Counted from the first letter of the stretch, positions 29,705 through 42,596 are shown. The stretch is DNA of 64,000 bases from CAIWHR01 sp963809965 (GCA_963809965.1 CAWELU010000049.1:1-64000), one strand, 5' to 3'. Translations and numbers: made by a program. The notes: generated from the sequence alone by a model not told the origin.

Positions 29705-31006
29705 GTGGACGCGTTGATCACCCTGCTGCTGATCGTGGCGTTGTTCGCGCTGCTCGGCAGCGGTGTATGGATCGGGCTTGCCCTCGCGGGGGTCGCGTGG
29801 ATCGGCATGGAGTTGTTCAGCTCACGGCCCGCGGGCGACGCGATGGCGGTGACGATCTGGGGCTCGTCGTCCTCGTGGACGCTGACCGCGCTGCCGCTGT
29901 TCGTCTGGATGGGCGAAATCCTGTTCCGTACGCGGCTGTCGGAGGACATGTTTCGCGGCCTTGCCCCCTGGCTCGAACGGCTGCCGGGAAGGCTGCTGCA
30001 TACCAACATCATCGGCTGCACGATCTTCGCGGCGGTCTCCGGCTCGTCGGCGGCGACCTGCGCGACGATCGGCAAGATGACGCTGCCGGAACTGAAGGCT
30101 CGGGGCTATCCCGAGGACATGACGATCGGAACGCTCGCCGGCGCCGGAACGCTGGGTCTCCTGATCCCGCCGTCGATCATCATGATCGTGTACGGGGTCA
30201 GCGCCAACGTCTCGATCGCGCAGCTTTTCATTGCCGGCGTGATCCCCGGGATCCTCCTGGCGACGCTGTTCTCCGGATACATCGTCGTGTGGGCCCTGCG
30301 CAACCCCGATCGGGTGCCGGCGGCAACGCTGCGTTCGACGTTCGCGGAAAAGCTCTACGCATCGCGGCACCTGATCCCGGTCGTGCTGCTCATCGGGTTC
30401 GTGCTCGGCTCCATCTACGCCGGGCTCGCAACCGCAACCGAGGCGGCGGCGTTCGGCGTCGTCGGCTCGTTGGCGATCTCCGCGCTGCAGGGTTCGCTCA
30501 ACCGCAGGACGTTCACCGACAGCCTGATGGGTGCGACGCGACTGTATTGCATGATTGCGCTGATCCTCGCGGGCGCCGCGTTCCTTACGCTCGCAATGGG
30601 CTATATCGGCCTGCCGCGTCACCTTGCCGAATGGATCGGAGGCCTCGGACTGTCACCGTTCGTGCTGATCGTGGCCCTTGCCGCGTTCTACATCGTGCTC
30701 GGCTGCTTTCTGGACGGCATCTCGATGGTCGTGCTGACCATGGGCGTGATCCTGCCGACGGTCGAGACGGCCGGCATCGATCTCCTCTGGTTCGGAATCT
30801 TCGTGGTGCTGGTCGTCGAGATGGCGCAGATCACGCCGCCCGTCGGATTCAACCTGTTCGTCCTGCAGGGAATGACGAAAAGGCAGATCACGTGGATCGG
30901 CAGGCAGGCGTTGCCGATGTTCTACCTGATGATCGCGGCGGTGCTGCTGATCTGGTTCTTCCCGCAGCTCGTCACCTTCCTGCCGCGGCAGATGAAGCTG
31001 GGCTGA
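29705..31006 (+). CDS. dctM: TRAP transporter, large membrane subunit
   Basis: DctM (433 aa) is the transport channel of the TRAP system, driven by sodium or proton gradients. It shows the family landmarks: LPLFVWMGEILFRT, AAVSGSSAATCATIGKMTLP, LIPPSIIMIVYGVSANVSIA and QITPPVGFNLFVLQGMT. It has about 12 membrane segments. The start is GTG 29705 (VDALITLLLIVALFALLG), 10 bases after dctQ. Confidence 0.92.
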   Translation: MDALITLLLIVALFALLGSGVWIGLALAGVAWIGMELFSSRPAGDAMAVTIWGSSSSWTLTALPLFVWMGEILFRTRLSEDMFRGLAPWLERLPGRLLHTNIIGCTIFAAVSGSSAATCATIGKMTLPELKARGYPEDMTIGTLAGAGTLGLLIPPSIIMIVYGVSANVSIAQLFIAGVIPGILLATLFSGYIVVWALRNPDRVPAATLRSTFAEKLYASRHLIPVVLLIGFVLGSIYAGLATATEAAAFGVVGSLAISALQGSLNRRTFTDSLMGATRLYCMIALILAGAAFLTLAMGYIGLPRHLAEWIGGLGLSPFVLIVALAAFYIVLGCFLDGISMVVLTMGVILPTVETAGIDLLWFGIFVVLVVEMAQITPPVGFNLFVLQGMTKRQITWIGRQALPMFYLMIAAVLLIWFFPQLVTFLPRQMKLG

Positions 31007-31025
31007 GCGCGGCACGAGCGAAGGC

Positions 31026-31514
31026 ATGAACATGTCCAAGGGCCATTCGGCACGGATGAAGGCGCCGTTCGCGATGCTCGGCATTCGCACCGCAGGCGGC
31101 GCGGTGACGGCCATCGAATACCTGCCGCAGGGAACGCGCCCACTCGCGCCCGTGGATGCGATCGCCGAACGCGCTCAACGCGAGATCGAGCGCTACCTCG
31201 CCGATCCCGCATACCGCTTCACGGTACCGGTCGCGCCAGCCGGCACGACGTTCCAGCGGCGTGTTTGGGACGCCATCAGGACGATTCCGCGCGGCGAATC
31301 CCGCACGTACGGCGAGCTGGCGCGGCAGCTGCACACGGCGCCACGTGCCATCGGTGGCGCCTGCGGCGCGAATCCGGTCGCGCTCGTCATCCCCTGTCAT
31401 CGCGTCGTCGGCAGCCGGGGATCCCTCGGCGGTTTCATGCACGCCGCCGGCGGCGACCCGCTCGCGATCAAGCGCTGGTTGCTCACGCACGAGGGCTACC
31501 GTTTCGGACGCTGA
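31026..31514 (+). CDS. ogt: O6-methylguanine-DNA methyltransferase
   Basis: This 162-residue suicide enzyme transfers O6-alkyl groups from guanine to its own cysteine. The DNA-binding wing and active site are clear: FQRRVWDAIRTIPRGESRTY, then ANPVALVIPCHRVVGSRGSL with the acceptor Cys124 in PCHR. The short N-terminal domain is poorly conserved, as usual. It starts 19 bases after dctM and lies just upstream of xerD. Confidence 0.94.
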   Translation: MNMSKGHSARMKAPFAMLGIRTAGGAVTAIEYLPQGTRPLAPVDAIAERAQREIERYLADPAYRFTVPVAPAGTTFQRRVWDAIRTIPRGESRTYGELARQLHTAPRAIGGACGANPVALVIPCHRVVGSRGSLGGFMHAAGGDPLAIKRWLLTHEGYRFGR

Positions 31515-31536
31515 CTTGCCGAACGGCCCGACGGTG

Positions 31537-32463
31537 ATGCGAGCGGCAGGCGTACAAACGCCGACAACGAATGGCGCCACGGCGCTGATCGACGCCTTCT
31601 GCGATCAGGTCTGGCTGCAGGATGGTCTTGCGGCTGCTTCGCTCGCGAGCTATCGCCGCGACCTCGATGCCTGGGCCGCGTGGCTTCAGACGCGCGGAAC
31701 TACCCTGCTGTCTGCGCAACGCATGGATGTCGAGGCGTTCCTCGCCGACCAGTTCCGCGCGAAGGCGAAGGCGACGTCGATCGCCCGCCGTCTATCCTCG
31801 CTGCGACGCTTTTACGGGCTGCAGCTGCAGCAGAGGACGCTCACTGCCGATCCGACGTTGCGCGTGCGCGCGCCGAAGCTGCCGCGGCGATTGCCGAAGA
31901 ACCTCGCCGAGCGCGATGTCGAAGCGTTGCTGGCGGCGCCGGACATCGATTCGACGCTCGGCGTCCGCGATCGGGCGATGCTCGAAACGCTCTATGCGAC
32001 CGGCCTTCGTGTTTCCGAGCTCGTCGGCCTGAAGCTCGCGCAGGTGTCGCTCGACGCCGGTGTCGTCCGGGTGCTGGGCAAGGGAAGCAAGGAGCGGCTC
32101 GTGCCCCTGGGCGAGGAAGCGATCGGCTGGCTCGAGCGCTATCTCGCGACGGCGCGCACCGCGCTCGCCCACGACGCGAAGACCGACGCCGTGTTCGTCA
32201 CCGCACGCCGCGGCCCGATGACCCGGCAGGCGTTCTGGGCGCTGGTCAAACGGTACGGCACGAAGGCGGGGATACCAGCGAAATCCCTGTCACCGCACGT
32301 GCTGCGTCATGCCTTCGCGACCCATCTGTTGAATCACGGCGCCGACCTGCGCGTCGTCCAGCTGTTGCTGGGTCACGCCGACATCACGACGACGACGATC
32401 TACACCCACGTCGCGCGCGAGCGGCTGAAAGCATTGCACGCGAAGCACCACCCTCGCGGCTGA
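31537..32463 (+). CDS. xerD: Tyrosine recombinase XerD
   Basis: XerD (308 aa) acts with XerC at dif to resolve chromosome dimers at the division septum. The N-terminal SAM-like DNA-binding domain (LASYRRDLDAWAAWLQTRG) is followed by the catalytic domain. The catalytic residues are visible: Arg158 in ATGLRVSELV, Lys in GKGSKERLVP, His254 and Arg257 in PHVLRHAFATHLL, His280 in LLGHADITTT and the nucleophile Tyr289 in IYTHV. A chromosomal single-copy type fits XerD better than a phage integrase. The start is ATG 31537, with GTG 31534 possible. Confidence 0.92.
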   Translation: MRAAGVQTPTTNGATALIDAFCDQVWLQDGLAAASLASYRRDLDAWAAWLQTRGTTLLSAQRMDVEAFLADQFRAKAKATSIARRLSSLRRFYGLQLQQRTLTADPTLRVRAPKLPRRLPKNLAERDVEALLAAPDIDSTLGVRDRAMLETLYATGLRVSELVGLKLAQVSLDAGVVRVLGKGSKERLVPLGEEAIGWLERYLATARTALAHDAKTDAVFVTARRGPMTRQAFWALVKRYGTKAGIPAKSLSPHVLRHAFATHLLNHGADLRVVQLLLGHADITTTTIYTHVARERLKALHAKHHPRG

Positions 32464-32523
32464 GGACGTTTCGAACAGGCAGGACGAGGCGCGCTTCAAC
32501 CGAGTCTGCACTGCCAGGAGCGA

Positions 32524-32877
32524 TCAGGGGCGCCGCCGCTCGATCGCGACGCCGAGCTCCTTCACGCCGGGCATCGGCGCGAGCTTCGCGACGCGCACCT
32601 TGACCCACGGCGCTGCGAATTCCTTGAGCAGGAGGTCGGCGATCGCCTGCGCGAAGGGCTCCATCAGCTTGTGCGGATGATCGTCGGCGAGACCCTGCAG
32701 CCGCCGTACGACAGCCGCGTAATCGAGGGCATCGGCGAAGTCGCCGGATCGAAAGACCTTCTCCGAGGGCATTCCGAACTCGACGTCGAGTCGCAAGGTC
32801 TGGGGCAGGTGCTGTTCCCAGTCGTAGACGCCGATGCGGGTCTTGACGCGCAGATCGTGAATGAAGATCGCATTCAT
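32524..32877 (-). CDS. folB: Dihydroneopterin aldolase
   Basis: FolB (117 aa) cleaves 7,8-dihydroneopterin to 6-hydroxymethyl-dihydropterin in folate synthesis, and many homologues also epimerise. It starts MNAIFIHDLRVKTRIGVYDW, with the family-typical Gly-Val-x-x-x-Glu region, DALDYAAVVRRLQG, and the catalytic-Glu region MEPFAQAIADLLL. It is divergent from plsY with 61 bases between starts. Confidence 0.93.
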   Translation of the reverse strand: MNAIFIHDLRVKTRIGVYDWEQHLPQTLRLDVEFGMPSEKVFRSGDFADALDYAAVVRRLQGLADDHPHKLMEPFAQAIADLLLKEFAAPWVKVRVAKLAPMPGVKELGVAIERRRP

Positions 32878-32938
32878 GCCGGTTTGCTAAGATTGGCTGC
32901 CGCATTCTAACCGACGCTTCCGACCCACTTTTTCCTCC

Positions 32939-33538
32939 GTGCTCGCCTCGCTCGCCTTCGTCGCCGGCGCCTATCTGATCGGCTCGGTGTCGTTCGCCGT
33001 CGTGACGAGCCGGATCTTCCGACTCCCCGATCCGCACAGCTACGGTTCCGGCAACCCCGGCGCAACCAATGTGCTGCGCACAGGCAACAAGTTCGCCGCG
33101 GCGCTGACGCTCGCGGGCGACGGCTTAAAGGGCTGGCTTGCCGTGTTCCTGGCCCAGTCGCTGGGTCCCGCATGGGGTGTGGCGGATTGGACGGTGCCCG
33201 CAGTCGCGCTCGCGGTATTCGTGGGCCACGTCTTCCCGGTGTTCCACAAGTTCGCGGGCGGCAAGGGCGTGGCCACCGCAGCGGGGATCGTCTTCGCCCT
33301 CAACTGGCCGATGGGCATTGCGCTCGCCGCGATCTGGATCGTCATGGCGTTCGGGTTCAAGATCAGCTCGCTCGCTGCACTGACCGCTGCGGCACTGATG
33401 CCGATCGGCGCGTTTTACGTGTTCGGCAACACGCTGACGGCGTGGGCCATGTTACCCGTCGCGCTGCTCCTCGTCTGGCGGCACAAGGCGAATATCCGGC
33501 AGCTCCTGGAGGGCAAGGAAAGCTCGATCGGGCGCTGA
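32939..33538 (+). CDS. plsY: Acyl-phosphate:glycerol-3-phosphate acyltransferase
   Basis: PlsY (199 aa) transfers an acyl group from acyl-phosphate to glycerol-3-phosphate in the inner membrane, the first step of phospholipid synthesis. The three cytoplasmic motifs are present: SGNPGATNVLRTGNK, GHVFPVFHKFAGGKGVATA, and LLVWRHKANIRQLLEG near the C-terminus. It has five membrane helices. The start is GTG 32939. It converges with tsaD, whose stop is 15 bases away. Confidence 0.95.
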   Translation: MLASLAFVAGAYLIGSVSFAVVTSRIFRLPDPHSYGSGNPGATNVLRTGNKFAAALTLAGDGLKGWLAVFLAQSLGPAWGVADWTVPAVALAVFVGHVFPVFHKFAGGKGVATAAGIVFALNWPMGIALAAIWIVMAFGFKISSLAALTAAALMPIGAFYVFGNTLTAWAMLPVALLLVWRHKANIRQLLEGKESSIGR

Positions 33539-33552
33539 GGCCGCCGCGGTCA

Positions 33553-34580
33553 TCACGGCGCCGAGAGCGATGCCAGGTCCCAGCGTGGCTTCACGGAATA
33601 GCGTGAGATCGCGCGAGGGCGCGAGCTCCAGCCGCAGTGCGCCGACCAGCGCAATCATCGCCCCGTTGTCGGTGCAGAATTCGAGCTCGGGAAAGAACAG
33701 CGTCCCGCCCCGTGCCTGTACGCCCGCAGCGAGGCGCGTCCGCAACTCGCGATTCGCGCCCACACCACCCGCCACGACGAGCCGCGAGTGTCCGGTCGCG
33801 CCGAGAGCGGCCAGTGCCTTGGCAACGAGCACGTCGATTACCGCATGCTGGAATTCGCACGCGATGTCCGCGCGGCGCGCGTCGTCGAGTGCGCCGCGCG
33901 ATGCCTCGCGGCGAACGACCGTGAGCACGGCGGTCTTGAGTCCGGAGAAGCTCAGGTTCAAGTCGCCGCTTTCGAGCATCGGTCGCGGCAGGCGATACGG
34001 CTTTCTCGCGCCCGTGTTCCGCGAGCCGGGCGAGCGCGGGGCCGCCCGGGTAACCGAGGCCCAGGAGCTTTGCCGTCTTGTCGAACGCCTCGCCGGCCGC
34101 ATCGTCCAGCGATTCACCCAGCAGTCGATAGCGGCCGACGCCCGCAACCTCGAAGATCTGGCTGTGCCCGCCGGAAACGAGCAGCGCGACGAACGGAAAT
34201 GCGGGCTTCGGGTGGGCGAGCAACGGCGAGAGCAGGTGGCCCTCGAGGTGGTGAACGCCGACGACCGGCTTTGCCAGCGCGTAGCCGAGCGCGCTGGCAA
34301 CGCTGGCGCCGACCAAGAGTGCGCCGGCAAGCCCCGGCCCCTGTGTGTACGCGATCCCGTCGAGGTCCGGCAATGCGAGGCCGGCTTCGGCAAGCACCTG
34401 CTGCACAAGAGGGACGACACGGCGAACGTGGTCGCGCGAAGCGAGCTCGGGCACGACGCCGCCATACGCTTCGTGCATCGCCACCTGCGAATGGAGCGCA
34501 TGCGCAAGGAGGCCGCGGTCGGTGTCGTAGACGGCGATGCCGGTTTCGTCGCAGGAAGTTTCGATGCCGAGGACGCGCAT
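33553..34580 (-). CDS. tsaD: tRNA threonylcarbamoyladenosine synthase subunit (two +1 frameshifts)
   Basis: TsaD (341 aa after repair) installs threonylcarbamoyl on A37 of ANN-decoding tRNAs and is essential in most bacteria. It starts MRVLGIETSCDETGIAVYDT. The metal-binding His pair is in SQVAMHEAYGGVVPELASRD (HxxxGG-type) and GGHSQIFEV follows; VAGGVGANRELRTRL is also conserved. Breaks near 33997 and 33603 are each repaired by removing one base. After repair it ends YSVKPRWDLASLSAP at TGA 33553-33555, a normal TsaD C-terminus, rather than running antisense over plsY. It is divergent from rpsU, the usual betaproteobacterial order. Confidence 0.93.
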
Positions 34581-34709
34581 GGGAAGACCGCACTGGTTCG
34601 GCGCAACACGATACACGGTTCGCTCCACCCCGATGGATGCAGGCGGACCGGCGACCCGCCGGTAAGCTTCCCCCAGGCGTCGGGGCGATGGCGGGAGCCT
34701 GCCTGCCTG

Positions 34710-34738
34710 TTGCGCGGACCCGGCCGGGCTGTTATAGT
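34710..34738 (+). promoter_or_regulatory. Sigma-70 promoter of rpsU operon
   Basis: TTGCGC at 34710-34715 and TATAGT at 34733-34738 are separated by 17 bases, giving a good housekeeping promoter. It lies about 42 bases upstream of the rpsU start and in the tsaD/rpsU divergent gap. Confidence 0.6.
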
Positions 34739-34780
34739 GCGCGTTTGTTGCAAGTCCCTGCAATCAAAGGAAAAGATTAC

Positions 34781-34993
34781 ATGCCCAGCGTTCGCGTCCG
34801 CGAAAACGAGCCGTTCGAGGTGGCGCTTCGCCGCTTCAAGCGCACCATCGAAAAGACCGGTCTCCTTACCGAACTGCGCGCCCGCGAGTTCTACGAAAAG
34901 CCGACCTCCGAGCGCAAGCGCAAGCTCGCCGCCGCGGTGAAGCGCCACTACAAGCGCCTGCGCAGCCAGCAGTTGCCGCCCAAGCTCTTCTGA
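34781..34993 (+). CDS. rpsU: 30S ribosomal protein S21
   Basis: S21 (70 aa) is the small basic 30S protein that helps initiation through the 3' end of 16S rRNA. It begins MPSVRVRENEPFEVALRRFK and ends KLF after the basic KRHYKRLRSQQ. The AAAGGAAAAG upstream serves as ribosome site. It is the first gene of the macromolecular-synthesis operon with yqeY, dnaG and rpoD. Confidence 0.98.
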   Translation: MPSVRVRENEPFEVALRRFKRTIEKTGLLTELRAREFYEKPTSERKRKLAAAVKRHYKRLRSQQLPPKLF

Positions 34994-35015
34994 TCGGCAG
35001 CGCGTCGACCACGGC

Positions 35016-35048
35016 GAGGGGCGAAGCGATTCGCCCCTCTTGCTTTCC
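35016..35048 (+). terminator. Rho-independent (partial) terminator after rpsU
   Basis: GAGGGGCGAA and TTCGCCCCTC form a perfect 10-bp stem with a GCGA loop, followed by TCTTGCTTTC. The position, 23 bases after rpsU, matches the attenuating terminator known between rpsU and dnaG in other Proteobacteria. It would let S21 be made in excess over primase. Confidence 0.75.
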
Positions 35049-35160
35049 CGCGGTCGACCACGATATTCATGGGTGCTATCCGCGTCGGCGCGTTCGAAGT
35101 CGCGCCCGAACGCAGCGCAACCATGGTCTTCGCCCAATGTCCATCCCGTCGGAGGCAGAC

Positions 35161-35607
35161 GTGACACTCAAGGCCCGTATCACCGAAGACATGAAGGACG
35201 CGATGCGGGCGAAGGACGCCGCGCGGCTGTCCACCATCCGGCTGCTGCTCGCCGCCATCAAGCAGCGCGAGGTCGACGAGCGCATCGAGCTGACCGACGC
35301 CGACGTGCTGTCGGTCATCGAGAAGATGATCAAGCAGCGCCGGGATTCGATCACGCAGTTCGAGGCCGGCAAGCGCGAGGACCTCGCCGCCATCGAGCGC
35401 GCCGAGGTCGCGGTCCTTGACGCCTACCTGCCGGCACAGCTGTCCGACGACCGAGATCGACGCGACTGATCGCCGAGGCGATCGCGGCCACCGGCGCCAG
35501 TCGGGATGGCCGGGATGGGCAAGGTGATGGCGGTACTGAAGCCCAAGCTCGCCGGTCGCGCCGATCTGGGCGCTGTCTCCGCCAAGGTCAAGGCGCGACT
35601 GGCCTGA
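35161..35607 (+). CDS. yqeY: GatB/YqeY domain protein (three +1 frameshifts)
   Basis: YqeY (147 aa after repair) shares the helical tail domain of the GatB amidotransferase subunit; its exact role is unknown. The start is GTG 35161 (VTLKARITEDMKDAMRAKDA), with GGAGG six bases upstream. The first 95 residues are in one frame. Three breaks near 35450, 35464 and 35504 are each repaired by dropping one G after a C, giving EIDALIAEAIAATGAS and MGKVMAVLKPKLAGRADLG before the TGA at 35607. The place between rpsU and dnaG is the usual one. Confidence 0.88.
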
Positions 35608-35806
35608 ACCGGCTTCCGCGCCAGCGGAGTCGGCCCGCGGGCCCAGACCCGGATTCGTGGGTCCGCCCTCCGGTCGAAGACGCCGGGTTGTGTCCGCGCC
35701 CGGGTCGCCTATAATCCAAGGGTTCCCTGCCGTGTGACGCGCCCGGGCCGCCCCGTCGAACGGGCCTCCCGGGCGCGGTTTCTCCGCGGTCCGCAGCGTC
35801 AAGTCC

Positions 35807-37632
35807 ATGATTCCAAACGATTTCATTCAGACGCTGCTGGCCCGGGTCGACATCGTCGACGTCATCGACCGACACGTCCCGCTGAAGAAGGCCGGCGCGA
35901 ACTACAGCGCCTGCTGCCCGTTCCACAGCGAAAAGACGCCTTCGTTCACGGTCAGCCCGACGAAGCAGTTCTACCACTGCTTCGGCTGCGGCGCGCACGG
36001 CACGGCCATCGGCTTCCTGATGGAGTACGGCGGCAAGTCGTTCCCGGACGCGGTCGAGGAACTTGCGCGCGACGCCGGGCTCGAAGTGCCGCGCGATCGA
36101 GCGCCCGGGCGAGGCTGACACGGCGCGAACAGGCGTCGGACCTGACGGCACTGACGCTCGCCGCCGCGAGGTTCTATCGCGCGCGCTCAAGGAAGCGCCG
36201 CGCGCCATCGAATATCTGAAGGACCGCGGGCTCACCGGCGCGATCGCCGCCCAGTTCGGCATCGGCTACGCACCCGACGCGTGGCAGTCCCTCGCCGCGG
36301 CGTTCCCGAACTACGACGGACGCCGGCGCTCGAAACCGCCGGGCTCGTCGATCGCCGGCGACGGCGGCAAGCGCTACGACCGATTCCGCGACCGGATCAT
36401 GTTCCCGATCCACGACAGCCGCGGCCAGGTGATCGGCTTCGGCGGCCGTGTGCTCGGCGCGGGCGAGCCCAAGTACCTCAATTCGCCGGAGACGCCGCTG
36501 TTCTCGAAGGGCCGCGAGCTCTACGGCCTGTTCTCGGCGCGCAATGCGATCCGCGAGGCGGGTCGCGGTCGTCGTCGTCGAAGGGCTACATGGACGTCGT
36601 CGCGCTGGCGCAGCACGGCGTCGACTATGCCGTCGCGACGCTGGGCACGGCGACGACGCCCGACCCACGTGCAGAAGCTCTTCCGGCTGACCGACAGCGT
36701 CGTCGTTCTGCTTCGACGGCGACAGCGCCGGACGCAAGGCCGCGTGGCGAGCGCTCGAAAACGCGCTGCCGGTCCTCGCCGACGGCAAGAACGCCGCATT
36801 CCTGTTCCTGCCCGAGGGCGAGGATCCCGACGATTACGTGCGCCAGCACGGCAAGGCTGCGTTCGAGGCGCTGGTCGAGCGGGCGACGCCGCTGTCCGAG
36901 TTCCTGCTCGCCGAGCTGTCGCGCACGGCATCCGCCGGCCACGGACGAGGGACGAGCCGCGCTGGTCGCCGCGGCGCGACCGCTGCTCGCCGCAGTTCAA
37001 CGCGCCGGTGCTGGCGGCGCTGCTGCGCAAGCGCCTGGCCGAGCTGTCGGGCTTGCCCGAAGCCGAGCTTCGCGCGACTCCTCGGGCACCGACGCGGCGC
37101 GTTCGGCGCCAGAACTCGGCGCACCCGGAGCCGGCGGAGCGATTCGCGGCGCGCCGCGAACGGTCCCCCGCGGTTCGCCGGTCCAGCGCCCTGCTCCGTC
37201 GCTGGTGCGTGAACTGATCCAGGCGCTGCTGCTCCAACCTGAACTGGCGCGCTCGCTCGCGGTGCCCTGCCCGGACGATGGCGGGACGCCCGAGGGCGCG
37301 GCGCTGGCCGCGCTCGTCGCGTTCTGCAACGAAAGCGAGCAACCGCTGACGACCGCTGGCGTCATGCAGCATTTCGTCGGAACCGCGCACGAGCCGGTGC
37401 TGGCTCGCGCGCTGGCCACGGCGGAGGACCAGGCGATCACCGGCGGAACACGCGGCGGAGCACCTGCGCGGCGGGTGTTGCGCGGTACTGGCAGCAGGCC
37501 AAGCGTGCGGGCCGAGCCGCGCCTGAGGCCGCAACGGTGACGGCCGAGGAAACCGAACGCCTGCGGCAGCTGGAAATGGTCCGGCGCTCGCGGCCCGGCA
37601 AGGCCCCGGGGGCCCTCGGCGGACAATCGTGA
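35807..37632 (+). CDS. dnaG: DNA primase (about ten +1 frameshifts)
   Basis: DnaG makes RNA primers for replication. The CHC2 zinc domain is intact (Cys37, His40, Cys58, Cys61 within YSACCPFHSEKTPS and FYHCFGCGAHG). The TOPRIM core is split over several frames but readable: RDRIMFPIHDSRGQVIGFGG, EGYMDVVALAQHGVDYAVAT with the catalytic Glu, and FCFDGDSAGRKAAWRALENA with the metal-binding Asp residues. The C-terminal helicase-binding domain follows (TAHEPVLARALATAEDQAIT) and ends RRSRPGKAPGALGGQS at 37632. Most breaks are repaired by deleting one G after a C. A primase gene cannot be dead in a living cell, so these are sequence errors. Confidence 0.9.
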
Positions 37633-37763
37633 CCGGGTCGCACGTCTCGGCGCACCGCACATCCGGCATGAACCGATGCCGGGAAATCGTCAGCGCGAAA
37701 CGATCGGTCAAAGCGGTACCGCGGGGGATCGTCGGATGCGTCGGGTCGCGACGGTTGAGCAGA

Positions 37764-37772
37764 TGATATAAT
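37764..37772 (+). promoter_or_regulatory. Extended -10 promoter element before rpoD
   Basis: TGATATAAT contains a perfect TATAAT with an upstream TGN extension and no good -35. It sits 63 bases before the rpoD start, in the 200-base gap after dnaG, and could give rpoD its own promoter in addition to operon read-through. Confidence 0.5.
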
Positions 37773-37834
37773 TTGAGGTTTTTCCGATCGCCCCAACATG
37801 GGGCATTCGGAAGCCGCCTCTCTCTAGGATGACC

Positions 37835-40220
<2,386 letters not shown>

Positions 40221-40495
40221 CGGCGCGAGACGGGCGCAAGCCAGGGCCGACGCTCGGCGCTCGGCGCTCGCCTGACAGTGATGGAGGCCGCGGGCGCGAG
40301 ACGGGAATCGCCCCAGCGCGGCCAATCCGCCGCAGAACCGAACCGGCTCGATCCCTGCCGTTGCGAAATTCTTGACGCACGTCACGCCGGAGCTTTGTCG
40401 TCCGACCGAGCCGCATGGTACGGTTCTGACTCTCCGCCCTTGATCGGCTCGCAAGACGCCTAGACGAAAGGACGGCCTGAGGGGGAAACCGCACC
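40221..40495. other. Gap after rpoD with no gene seen
   Basis: These 275 bases contain a tandem CTCGGCG run near 40255 and two copies of GCGAGACGGG about 70 bases apart. A TTGACG near 40370 could be a -35 element for the next gene, but no matching -10 is convincing. I see no terminator with a U-run. Confidence 0.4.
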
Positions 40496-42596
40496 GTGGA
40501 CGATCCGTCGTATTCCGCCCGCCCCGTCGCGCTGGATGTTTCGAAGGCAGCTGCGATATTTCAGCAGGCGGCGGCGCGCGGCACGCTCGACGAGTCGGAA
40601 TTGCGGGCGCTGCTTCCACTTCTTGCTTTGGAACTCCAGGCCGCAGAGGCGCCCGCTGCGCGTGCCGCCGACGTCGAACTGCGCGTCAGCCTCGAGCTAC
40701 ACCCGCGAATTCGGCATGGTCATCAGCGCCGGATCGGGCGGGCTGGACGCGGAACTGGGCGAACGCAATTTCAGGAAGGATCGCGCCGTCGTCCACGCCG
40801 CCGTCGAACTGACCGACGCCGAGGATTTTCTCGGCTGTTCGGCGCACGATCGCCTATCAGAAGCTCGTGGCGATCGCCCGAGCGCGACGGACGGCCGCTC
40901 CCCGACGCCCACCTCAGGCGTGTTTCGACGCGGCTGCTCGCGCTCGCGCGCGGCGTACGCGCCGGGCAATCCCGACGCCCCCTTCGTGCTGCGGACACTC
41001 GAGTTGGATCCGGTGCACGTTGGCGAGCGGCTGACGGCTCGGAGGGCGCGCTGCGAGATTCGGCGCGCCGCCGCGCGGCGCCTCGCCCGCCCCATCCACA
41101 AGATCGACAAGCTGCTGCATCCGGCCTCGATCGGCATCATCGGCGTCTCGGCCACCAGCATGAATTTCGGCCGGATCATCCTGCGCAATCTGATGGGCAG
41201 CGGCTACGCCAAGGAACGGTTGACCATCATCCGTCCGGGCGAGACCGAGATCGACGGCGTCAAGTGCGTCGCGAGCCTGAAGGCGCTCGACCACAAGCTC
41301 GATCTGCTGATCGTCGCGGTCAGCGCCGACGCCGTCTACGGCCTCGTCGACGAGATCATCGAGACCGACGCGGTGGAAGCGGTGATGCTGATTCCCGGCA
41401 GTCTCGGCGAAACGCGAAAGAGCCGTGAACCGGCCGCGGGACTGGCGGCCCGGATCAACGCCGCCCATGGCAAGGAAGGCGGCGGCCCGATCTTTCTCGG
41501 CGCCAACTGCCTCGGCGTGGTCTCGCATCCGGGCTCGTACGATTCCTGGTTCATCCCGCTGGAGCGGCTGCCGAAGCCGCAGAAGAAGCCGGAGCGCAAT
41601 TCGGTCATGCTGAGCCAGAGCGGCGCGTTCATGATCACGCGCATGAGCCAGAACCCGTGGCTCGATCCGCGCTACATGCTGGCGCTGGGCAACCAGACCG
41701 ATCTCACGCACGGCGACCTGCTCGCTACTTTGCGCGAGCGGCCGGAGATCGAAACCATCGGCGTCTACCTCGAGGGCTTCAAGGACGGCGACGGACTCGA
41801 CTTCGTCCGCGGCCGTGCGCCAGGCGGTACGCAACGGCAAGGAGGTCGTCGTCTACAAGGCGGGCAAGACCGCGCCCGGCATCGGCGGCGTCCTGGGCCA
41901 CACGGCGTCGATCGCCGGCGGTCCGACGCTGTTCGAATCCGTGGTGCGCCACGCGGGCGCGATCGTCGCCGAGGATTTCACCGCCTTCGACGATCTGTTC
42001 TACATCGCGGGCGCGCTGCACCGGAAGAAGATCGGCGGCAAGCGCCTGGGCGCGATCAGCGGCGCGGGCTTCGAGGCCGTCGGCATGGCCGATTCGATCG
42101 AAGCGGAGACCTTCTCGATGGAGATGGGTGCACTCGAAGCCGGGCACGGTCAAGCGCCTCGAGGAGATCCTCGCCGCCAAGCGGCTGGACGCGCTGGTGG
42201 AGGTGAACAACCCCATCGACATCAACCCGGGCGCCGACGACGAGGCGCACCTGCAGATCACGGAGGCCTTCCTCCAGGATCCCAACATCGACGCGGTCGT
42301 CGTCGCCCTCGACCCGACGGCGCCCTCGGTGCGCGCGCTCGAGGCGAGCAAGCTGCAAGCCCGGCTTCGACATCAAGGATCCGAAGAGCACCGTGCACCT
42401 GATGCCGCCCATCGTCGAGCGCAACGACAAGCCGATCATCGGCATCGTGGACGCCGGAAAACTCTACGATGCGATGTGCGCGGGCCTGATGGATCAGGGC
42501 GTGTGCATCTTCCGCAACTGCGCGCGCGGCACCAAGGCGCTCGTGCGCTACGTCGAGGCACGCCTGTACGCCGACGCCATCCGCAATCGCGAGTGA
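40496..42596 (+). CDS. NDP-forming acyl-CoA synthetase, permuted domain order (several +1 frameshifts)
   Basis: About 695 residues after repair. The last two thirds are a CoA-binding domain (SIGIIGVSATSMNFGRIILR) and the two succinyl-CoA-ligase-like domains (SVMLSQSGAFMITRMSQNPW; KAGKTAPGIGGVLGHTAS with the likely phosphorylated His). These resemble ADP-forming acetyl-CoA synthetases and acyl-CoA synthetase relatives. The first 190 residues (REFGMVISAGSGGLDAELG, then TLELDPVHV) look like the C-terminal lobe of an ATP-grasp domain, so the lobe lies at the N-terminus. Breaks occur at about 40694, 40840, 40880-40935, 41818, 42143 and 42360. The start is GTG 40496. It lies 83 bases upstream of a FlK-like thioesterase gene. 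The acyl substrate is unknown. Confidence 0.75.

Noticed and set aside
31537..32463. Phage or integron integrase
   Set aside because: The length, domain layout and housekeeping neighbours fit XerD.
35807..37632. Programmed frameshifting in dnaG
   Set aside because: There are too many breaks, no slippery heptamer or stimulatory structure, and the same C-G insertion rule applies in unrelated genes.
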